Notes under the pieces: model-generated
The model's input: the letters and a program-made list of their open reading frames with translations, nothing else
What the model was told of the DNA's origin: nothing
Database searches by the model: none
Program-made: the position numbers and the translations under genes
Shown here: in pieces, positions 58,037 through 64,000 of the stretch
Numbering within the stretch: position 1 is the first letter of the stretch
Layout of the letters: every line of letters begins with the position of its first letter
Assembly: GCA_046331225.1 (NCBI GenBank)
Contig: JAXLRF010000005.1
Location: 434,001-498,000, forward strand
DNA from: VFMC01 sp046331225
GTDB lineage: Bacteria > Actinomycetota > Acidimicrobiia > Acidimicrobiales > Ilumatobacteraceae
DNA: 64,000 nucleotides
Direction of reading: 5' to 3'

Positions 58037-58498
58037 TCAGCGGGACGGGATCGGCAGCACGTGGGTCCGCTTCACCACCTTCATCGCGCTCTGCGACGTG
58101 AGCGTCTTCACGTGCGGCAGTTCGGCCAGGTGGTCGATGTACACGGCCTCGAAGGCCTCGGCGTCGGCTGCCACCACACGCATCAGGTAGTCGGGCTGCC
58201 CCATCATCCGCAGCACCTCCACCACCGCGTCGAGGTGTTGCACGGCCGACTCGAACGCGGTCATCGACTCGCGGGTGACCTTGTCGAGGGTGACCCACAC
58301 CAGCGCCTCGTAGCCGCAGCCGACCGCCCGGCGGTCGAGCAGCGCGGTGTAGCCCTCGATCACCCCGTCGGCCTCGAGCTGGCGCACCCGTCGCAGGCAC
58401 GGCGACGGACTCAACCCGACACGGTCGGCGAGCACGTTGTTCTGCTGTCGCCCATCGAGCTGTAGTTGGTACAGGATGCTGCGATCGATCGAATCCAC
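58037..58498 (-). CDS. Lrp/AsnC-family transcriptional regulator
   Basis: 153 residues from GTG 58498, with TAGCAT eight bases upstream. The N-terminal HTH is DSIDRSILYQLQLDGRQQNN with VLADRVGLSPSPCLRRVRQL. The RAM ligand-binding domain follows (VWVTLDKVTRESMTAFESAV, VLRMMGQPDYLMRVVAADAE and AELPHVKTLTSQSAMKVVK). Such regulators respond to amino acids. It is convergent with the selenoprotein gene and divergent from the LysM-peptidase gene. Confidence 0.93.
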   Translation of the reverse strand: MDSIDRSILYQLQLDGRQQNNVLADRVGLSPSPCLRRVRQLEADGVIEGYTALLDRRAVGCGYEALVWVTLDKVTRESMTAFESAVQHLDAVVEVLRMMGQPDYLMRVVAADAEAFEAVYIDHLAELPHVKTLTSQSAMKVVKRTHVLPIPSR

Positions 58499-58601
58499 GG
58501 CAGCGGATGCTACCGAACGGCGTTCACCCGATCGGGGTGACCTGACACGACGCGAACCGGTCGATACGGTCGCGGACGGGCGGGGAGAGGGAGACCCCGA
58601 G

Positions 58602-59573
58602 ATGTTCCGATCGCGTCGCGCGCCGACGATCCAACAGTGCCTGGCCACCTCGGTCGCCGCGCTGCTCGCCACGGGGGCGGCGGTGGTGGGCGCGGCGCTG
58701 CCCGCTGCCGCCGCACCTCGCACCTGTGCGAGCGGTGGCGCCGTGCACCAGGTGGCCGACGGCGACACCTGGTTCGGCATCGCCGGCCTCGCGAAGGTGC
58801 CGATGGCCACCCTGCTCGACGCCAACGGCGCCACGGTCGCGTCGGTGATCCATCCCGGCGATCAGTTGTGCCTGCCCGCCGGAGCCGACCCGGCCGCATC
58901 GACGACCGCACGGAGCGGCCCGTGCACCGCCACCTCGGCGCGCTACACGGTGGTCGACGGCGACGGCTGGTTCGTGATCGCCCGACGGGTCGGCACCACC
59001 ATGGACGAGCTGCTGCAGGCCAACGGTGCCTCCGTCGACACCGTGCTGGTGGCCGGCCGGCAGCTGTGCCTGCCGGCCGGCGCGAGGACGGTCGCCAGCA
59101 CCCCGAGCATCGTGCCGCTCGACGCACTCCCCGTGCAGGGCCCCTGCTGGTACGGCGACACCTGGCGCGACGGTCGCGGCAACGGCCGCACCCACGAAGG
59201 GGTCGACCTGATCGTGTCGGCCGGCAACTACATCTACGCCGTGGCCGACGGTGTGCTGACACGCCGGCACTGGGACCAGCCCGGCTCGCTGTCGGGGAAT
59301 GCCTGGTGGCTCACCACGGCCGACGGCACCTACTTCTTCTACGCCCACCTGTCCGACTTCGCGCCCGGCCTGAAGGTCGGGTCGAGGGTGAAGGCGGGTC
59401 AGATCATCGGCTTCGTCGGCAGCACCGGCAACTCGGCCACGGCGCACCTGCACTTCGAGGTGCATCCGTACGGCGGTGGCCCGATCAACCCCTACCCGAC
59501 GGTGCGAGCGGCGGGCGGGTGTCGCACCGGCAGTGGCTACCAGCAGCCCAACGGCTGGGTGCCCACGGACTGA
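58602..59573 (+). CDS. Secreted LysM-M23 peptidoglycan endopeptidase
   Basis: 323 residues from ATG 58602. The signal (about 14-38, LATSVAALLATGAAVVGAAL, PAAAAPRTC) is followed by two LysM repeats (VHQVADGDTWFGIAGLAKVP and YTVVDGDGWFVIARRVGTTM), each ending LCLPAGA. The M23 domain (from about 190) shows HEGVDLIVSAG with His and Asp zinc ligands and TAHLHFEVHPYGGG. It should bind and cleave peptidoglycan cross-links during growth or division. The first M23 His-x(n)-Asp is conserved, so it is probably active. Confidence 0.92.
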   Translation: MFRSRRAPTIQQCLATSVAALLATGAAVVGAALPAAAAPRTCASGGAVHQVADGDTWFGIAGLAKVPMATLLDANGATVASVIHPGDQLCLPAGADPAASTTARSGPCTATSARYTVVDGDGWFVIARRVGTTMDELLQANGASVDTVLVAGRQLCLPAGARTVASTPSIVPLDALPVQGPCWYGDTWRDGRGNGRTHEGVDLIVSAGNYIYAVADGVLTRRHWDQPGSLSGNAWWLTTADGTYFFYAHLSDFAPGLKVGSRVKAGQIIGFVGSTGNSATAHLHFEVHPYGGGPINPYPTVRAAGGCRTGSGYQQPNGWVPTD

Positions 59574-59575
59574 GG

Positions 59576-60412
59576 TCAGCGGCCGCCGGGGATCCGCTCG
59601 ACGTGCTCGGCCCGGCGGCCGGCGAGCAGCCGCGCCCTCAGGTTCCACACCGCCACCCATGGCCGGGCGGGCACCCGTGCGGCCGCGTTCCAACGGACCG
59701 TCTTCACCGCCAGCACCGCTCGGCGCACACCGGCGTGGTGGAGCAGCCGAGTGCGCACGCCCGAGTCGACGGTGATGCCACTCGGCGACGGGCCCTGCCG
59801 GCTGAGGTTGGGCACGCACACCAACGTGTCGCTCGCGGTGAGGAAACGGAACTCGTTGAGGATCCCGTCGACACCGATGCGATGACCGCCCGGCTCGAGC
59901 CGCCGCTCGAAGTCGGCGATCAACGCGTCGAGTGCGCTGCGGTGGACGGCGTAGAAGTGCGAGCCGACGAACTCCCAGTGGCGCGACCGGGCGACGTGCG
60001 GGGTGATCAGTTCGAGCGGGAACACCTTCGACGGCGACTCGAGCGGCAGGTAGCCGAGCAGCAGCACCGACCACTCGTGGTCTGCGAGCTCGCGCTGCAC
60101 CTGCTCGAGCAGGTCCGGGAACCGGTGGACGATCACGGCGTCGTCCTCGACGATCACCGCCACGTCGACGTCCTGGTCGCGAGCCGCACGCAGGGCACGC
60201 AGGTGGCTGTCGAAGCAGCCACGCTGGCCGACGCTCGCGAACCCGCCGGCATCGGTGGGGCGCTCGGCGATCTGCACCTCGAACGGCAGGCCCGTGCGAT
60301 CGAGCTCGCGCTCGACGTGACGCTGCCGGTCGGCGCGGTCGGACGTGGAGAGCCCGAAGCACTTCCACACCTGCGTCGACAGGTCGTGCGGTGCGACGAA
60401 ACGTATGGACAT
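59576..60412 (-). CDS. GT25-family glycosyltransferase
   Basis: 278 residues from ATG 60412. N-terminal LSTSDRADRQRHVERELDRT, GCFDSHLRALRAARDQDVDV and the DxD-type AVIVEDDAVI match the GT25 (LPS biosynthesis) family. Further VLLLGYLPLESPSKVF and GSHFYAVHRSALDALI. It would transfer a sugar to a surface glycan. The stop is 2 bases from that of the convergent LysM peptidase gene. The 230-bp upstream region (60413-60642) shows no gene. Confidence 0.85.
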   Translation of the reverse strand: MSIRFVAPHDLSTQVWKCFGLSTSDRADRQRHVERELDRTGLPFEVQIAERPTDAGGFASVGQRGCFDSHLRALRAARDQDVDVAVIVEDDAVIVHRFPDLLEQVQRELADHEWSVLLLGYLPLESPSKVFPLELITPHVARSRHWEFVGSHFYAVHRSALDALIADFERRLEPGGHRIGVDGILNEFRFLTASDTLVCVPNLSRQGPSPSGITVDSGVRTRLLHHAGVRRAVLAVKTVRWNAAARVPARPWVAVWNLRARLLAGRRAEHVERIPGGR

Positions 60413-60642
60413 CGTCAAGGAATCTAGTCCTTTCGCGCGTGGCGTGGCTCGGCGCCGACGTGACGTGTGTGTGACGGGCGAGCAACGACGGGGACGGGAG
60501 CGGTCACGGGGTCGAGGATCGCTCCGGCAGGTGTGCCCGGCGTGCGAGCCGGGTGAACGTGCGGTGAGACACACCCGTCGCGCGCGATGCGCCGACCATC
60601 GTCCTACGTCGGCCGGGGAGCCAGTTGGTAGCGTCACGCCAC

Positions 60643-62322
60643 ATGACCACCCCGGGTCCGACGCCCCCCGCCGCCGCCAACTTCGTCCGCGACCTCGTCC
60701 GGCAGGACAACGAGCAGGGCACCTTCGGCGGGCGGGTCCAGACCCGGTTCCCACCCGAACCCAACGGCTATCTCCACATCGGCCACGCCAAGGCGATCCA
60801 CGTCGACTTCGGGATCGCCGAGGAGTTCGGTGGCGTCTGCAACCTTCGCTTCGACGACACCAACCCCGACACCGAGGACACCGAGTACGTCGACGCGATC
60901 CAGGAGGACCTCGCCTGGGTCGGCTACACCGTCGACACGGTGCTCTACGCGAGCGACTACTTCGAGCAGATCTACCAGTGGGCCGAACTGCTGATCACCA
61001 AGGGTCTCGCCTATGTCGACGACCAGGACGGCGAGACGATCTCGGCCCAGCGCGGCGGCTACGGCAAGCCGGGCGTCGAGAGCCCGTTCCGCTCGCGCAC
61101 GATCGACGAGAACCTCGACCTGTTCCGCCGGATGCGGGCGGGCGAGTTCGCCGACGGCTCGCGCGTGCTGCGCGCCAAGATCGACATGCAGCACGAGAAC
61201 ATGCAGCTGCGCGACCCGGTGATGTACCGCATCCGCCGCGGCCACCACCACCGCACCCACGACGCGTGGGTGATCTACCCCACCTACGACTGGGCGCACG
61301 GCCAGAGCGATGCGATCGAAGGGGTCACGCACTCGCTGTGCTCGCTCGAGTTCGACAGCCACCGGCCGCTCTACGACTGGTACCTCGAGCAGCTGCCGCT
61401 GCCGTTCGACCAGCCGCGCCAGATCGAGTTCGCCCGCCTCGAGCTCACCCACACGGTCACCTCGAAGCGCAAGCTCGCCAAGCTCGTCGCCGACGGCATC
61501 GTCGACGGCTGGGACGATCCGCGCCTGCCGACGATCCGGGCGTTGCGCCGCCGCGGCTACCCGTCGGTGGCGATCAAGGACTTCTGCAGTTTCATCGGTG
61601 TGCAGAAGACCAACAGCCGTCACCAGATCGAACTCCTCGAGAGCTTCGTGCGCGACGAGCTCAACCGCACCGCGCAGCGCCGCATGGCCGTGCTGCGCCC
61701 ACTCAAGCTCGTCGTCACCAATTGGCCCGCCGGGCAGGTCGAGCACGTCACGTTGCAGAACAACCCCGAGAACGCCGACGACGGCACCCGCGAGGTCGAG
61801 TTCACCGGCGAACTCTGGATCGAGCGCGACGACTTCATGATCGATGCCCCGCCCAAGTACTTCCGACTCACGCCCGGACGCGAGGTGCGCCTGCGCGGCG
61901 CCTACTTCGTCACGTGTACGGGCTACGAGACCGACGACGCGGGGAACGTCACCGAGGTGCACTGCACCTACGATCCCGACACCAAGGGTGGTAACGCCCC
62001 GGACGGTCGCAAGGTCAAGTCGACCATGCACTGGGTGTCGGCCGCCCACGCCCTCGACGCCACCGTCGCCCTGTACCAGCGGCTGTTCTCGGCCGAGGTG
62101 CCGGGCGACGCCACCGGCGAGCCGTTCGACGACCTCAACCCCGACTCGCGAGAGCTGCTCGAGCACTGCAAGCTCGAGACCGCCCTCGGCGACACTGCGC
62201 CCGGACAGGTGGTGCAGTTCGAGCGTCTCGGGTACTTCGCCCACGACCCACGCGAGCACCTGCTCTTCCACCGCACCGTGGGCCTGAAGGACGAGTGGGC
62301 GAACATCCAGAAGCGGTCCTGA
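60643..62322 (+). CDS. glnS: Glutamine--tRNA ligase
   Basis: 559 residues from ATG 60643. Class I synthetase motifs: FPPEPNGYLHIGHAKAIHVD (HIGH near 45-48) and VTSKRKL (KMSKS-like, about 273). GlnRS-specific stretches include NLRFDDTNPDTEDTEYVDAI, IYPTYDWAHGQSDAIEGVTH and the anticodon-binding barrel with NNPENADDGTREVEFTGEL. It charges tRNA-Gln directly with glutamine in the cytoplasm. Most actinobacteria make Gln-tRNA by GatCAB transamidation instead, so a full-length GlnRS is notable. The PPK2 gene follows after 28 bases. Confidence 0.95.
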   Translation: MTTPGPTPPAAANFVRDLVRQDNEQGTFGGRVQTRFPPEPNGYLHIGHAKAIHVDFGIAEEFGGVCNLRFDDTNPDTEDTEYVDAIQEDLAWVGYTVDTVLYASDYFEQIYQWAELLITKGLAYVDDQDGETISAQRGGYGKPGVESPFRSRTIDENLDLFRRMRAGEFADGSRVLRAKIDMQHENMQLRDPVMYRIRRGHHHRTHDAWVIYPTYDWAHGQSDAIEGVTHSLCSLEFDSHRPLYDWYLEQLPLPFDQPRQIEFARLELTHTVTSKRKLAKLVADGIVDGWDDPRLPTIRALRRRGYPSVAIKDFCSFIGVQKTNSRHQIELLESFVRDELNRTAQRRMAVLRPLKLVVTNWPAGQVEHVTLQNNPENADDGTREVEFTGELWIERDDFMIDAPPKYFRLTPGREVRLRGAYFVTCTGYETDDAGNVTEVHCTYDPDTKGGNAPDGRKVKSTMHWVSAAHALDATVALYQRLFSAEVPGDATGEPFDDLNPDSRELLEHCKLETALGDTAPGQVVQFERLGYFAHDPREHLLFHRTVGLKDEWANIQKRS

Positions 62323-62350
62323 GCGACGGACCGGGAGGGGGACGGCGGAC

Positions 62351-63130
62351 ATGGGTGTCATCGACAAGCTCGATCTGACCCTGCGGCTCGACAAGGAGCA
62401 GTACGAGAAGCGACTGCAGGAGGAACAGCGCCGGCTGCTGCAGCTCCGCCTGCACCTCGGCGGCGAGATGGGCGGCCAGATCGGACCCGGGCTGCTGGTC
62501 GTGTTCGAAGGCCCCGACGCGGCGGGCAAGGGCGGGGCGATCAAGGTGATCGTCGGGCACCTCGACCCGCGCCACTACACGGTGGTCAACTACGGCGCGC
62601 CCTCGGTGCGCGAGAAGCGGCACCACTTCCTGTGGCGCTTCTACAAGGAGCTGCCCGGCCACGGCGGCATGGCCGTGTTCGACCGCAGCTGGTACGGGCG
62701 GGTGCTCGTCGAACGTGTCGAGGGCTTCGCCACCAAGGCCGAATGGGGCCGTGCGTACGAGTCGATCGTCGACTTCGAGAAGTCGCTCGTCACCGAAGGC
62801 ATCATCCTCGTGAAGTTCTGGATGCACGTGAGCGACGACGAGCAGCTGCGCCGGTTCGAGGCACGCGCCGCCGATCCGCTCAAGCAGTGGAAGCTCGTCG
62901 ACGAGGACTGGCGCAACCGCGAGAAGAGCCCGCTGTACCGCGTGGCGGCCGAGGACATGTTCGCGAAGACCTCGCACAAGCTCGCCCCCTGGGACGTGAT
63001 CCCCGCCGAGCAGAAGCGCTACGGACGCATCGCGGTGCTCGAGACGCTCAACAAGCGCATCGAGGAGGGCATGAAGCGCTGGGGCATGCCGGTGCCGGCG
63101 CTGAGCGACCTCGACGTCACCGACGACTGA
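62351..63130 (+). CDS. ppk2: Polyphosphate kinase 2 family protein
   Basis: 259 residues from ATG 62351. Walker A VVFEGPDAAGKGGAIK (about 54-62), lid-type RHHFLWRFYKELPGHGG, Walker B-like MAVFDRSWYGRVLVERVEGF and LKQWKLVDEDWRNREK are typical of PPK2. It interconverts polyphosphate and nucleotide di/triphosphates. Length fits the single-domain classes; class I or III cannot be separated by eye. It probably shares the transcript with glnS. Confidence 0.94.
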   Translation: MGVIDKLDLTLRLDKEQYEKRLQEEQRRLLQLRLHLGGEMGGQIGPGLLVVFEGPDAAGKGGAIKVIVGHLDPRHYTVVNYGAPSVREKRHHFLWRFYKELPGHGGMAVFDRSWYGRVLVERVEGFATKAEWGRAYESIVDFEKSLVTEGIILVKFWMHVSDDEQLRRFEARAADPLKQWKLVDEDWRNREKSPLYRVAAEDMFAKTSHKLAPWDVIPAEQKRYGRIAVLETLNKRIEEGMKRWGMPVPALSDLDVTDD

Positions 63131-63170
63131 TCGCCGGGCGTCCCCCGGACGTGGGGCTACCGTTCCGCGC

Positions 63171-64000
63171 ATGACGACGCCCCGACGCAACATCCCTCCG
63201 GGCCTGCGCGAGCAGCTCGACCTCGGCTACGTGTTCGGCAGCGTGCAGACCTTCGGGCAGCGTCCGCTCGTCACCGAGGTGCAGCAGCTCGCCGACTGGC
63301 AGGCCGACGTCGCGATCCTCGGTGCCCCGTTCGACCTCGGCACCACCAACCGCCCCGGCGCCCGCTTCGGACCACGCTCGCTGCGCACCGATGCGTACGA
63401 GCCGGGCACCTACCACCTCGACCTCGGACTCGAGATCTTCGACTGGCTCGAGGTGGTCGACGTCGGCGACGCCTACTGCCCGAGCGGGATGGTGCAGGAG
63501 AGTCTCGACAACATCAAGGCCAAGGTGGCGTCGGTGGTCGAGCTCGGGGTCGTGCCGATCACCATCGGTGGCGACCACACCGTCACCTGGCCGGCCGCCA
63601 CCGCCGTGGCCGAGCACTACGGCTTCGGCACGGTGGGCATGGTGCACTTCGACGCGCACGCCGACACCGCCGACACGATCGACGGCAACCTGGCGAGCCA
63701 CGGCACGCCGATGCGGCGGCTGATCGAGAGCGGTGCGATCCCGGGCCGCAACTTCGTGCAGGTGGGCCTGCGCGGCTACTGGCCGGGCGCCGACGTGTGG
63801 GCGTGGATGGGCGAGCAGGGCATGCGCTGGCACCTGATGGACGAGGTGCACCAGCGCGGCCTCGACGCAGTGATCACCGACGCGATCGCCGAGGCGATGG
63901 ACGGCGTCGACCACCTGTACGTGAGCGTCGACATCGACTGCCTCGATCCGGCCTTCGCACCGGGCACCGGCACGCCCGAGCCGGGCGGCCTCACCTCGGC
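63171..64000 (+). CDS. Agmatinase/arginase-family ureohydrolase (3' end beyond window)
   Basis: From ATG 63171 (TACCGT seven bases upstream, leaderless) the frame is open to the end of the window, at least 276 codons. Manganese-binding motifs are visible: ITIGGDHTVTWP (His near 136), MVHFDAHADTADTI (Asp-x-His-x-Asp, about 161-165) and YVSVDIDCLDPAFAPGTGTP (Asp-x-Asp, near 254). These are the ureohydrolase signatures. The substrate may be agmatine, guanidinobutyrate or a related guanidino compound. The last part is missing. Confidence 0.9.
   Translation, partial: MTTPRRNIPPGLREQLDLGYVFGSVQTFGQRPLVTEVQQLADWQADVAILGAPFDLGTTNRPGARFGPRSLRTDAYEPGTYHLDLGLEIFDWLEVVDVGDAYCPSGMVQESLDNIKAKVASVVELGVVPITIGGDHTVTWPAATAVAEHYGFGTVGMVHFDAHADTADTIDGNLASHGTPMRRLIESGAIPGRNFVQVGLRGYWPGADVWAWMGEQGMRWHLMDEVHQRGLDAVITDAIAEAMDGVDHLYVSVDIDCLDPAFAPGTGTPEPGGLTS

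Overview
The window is high-GC DNA with GTG/TTG starts, many leaderless starts (a -10-like hexamer 6 to 8 bases before the start codon) and very dense packing. This suggests an actinobacterium, possibly of the Acidimicrobiia (Ilumatobacter-like). The lineage is an inference from style and gene content; no rRNA or complete tRNA gene was seen.

Region 1 (1-26.0 kb) is accessory DNA. It opens with the end of a TraA/MobF conjugative relaxase-helicase and a ParDE toxin-antitoxin pair. From 1.9 to 23.06 kb there is a striking cassette array: about 27 imperfect palindromic elements (40-75 bp, core GATCTGCCGATCGG) separate mostly single small genes. The genes encode lipoproteins, small membrane proteins, a VapBC pair, a DAC-domain (diadenylate-cyclase-like) protein, a DUF4253 lipoprotein and many proteins I do not recognise. 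The outer arms of the better elements pair with each other with unpaired bases, like integron attC sites, but the canonical GTTRRRY box is not seen and there is no integrase in view. Several element 3' arms look like a promoter that places a leaderless GTG/ATG at a fixed distance. Elements left of 11.05 kb point left and those right of 11.5 kb point right. An IS110-family and two IS3-family elements have inserted. Two further lipoprotein genes follow the array. At 25.95-26.00 kb lies the 3' half of a tRNA-Glu(CUC) gene next to short direct repeats, which looks like the right attachment site of an integrated conjugative element.

Region 2 (26.0-35.6 kb) is a second accessory block: a large serine recombinase, a MerR-type regulator, and an MmeI-like single-chain restriction-modification gene split by an IS256-family element with a perfect 9-bp target duplication. 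A DUF488 protein, a convergent partner and an HTH protein follow.

Region 3 (35.6-46.4 kb) looks chromosomal and is devoted to surface glycosylation. It holds a LuxR regulator, a fatty-acid-hydroxylase-family membrane enzyme, a PqqD-like protein, a short Tat-exported peptide with two NQT sequons, and four glycosyltransferase genes, one encoding a 1472-residue multidomain protein.

Region 4 (46.6-64 kb) has a tightly coupled peptide ABC transporter operon (binding protein, two permeases, fused ATPase, XRE-cupin regulator, S9 peptidase), then a PhyH-type dioxygenase, a GH43-like protein and a UGSC-family selenoprotein whose in-frame UGA (56564-56566) is followed by a bacterial SECIS-like hairpin. 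Lrp/AsnC, LysM-M23 peptidase, GT25, glutaminyl-tRNA synthetase, PPK2 and a ureohydrolase running off the end complete the window.
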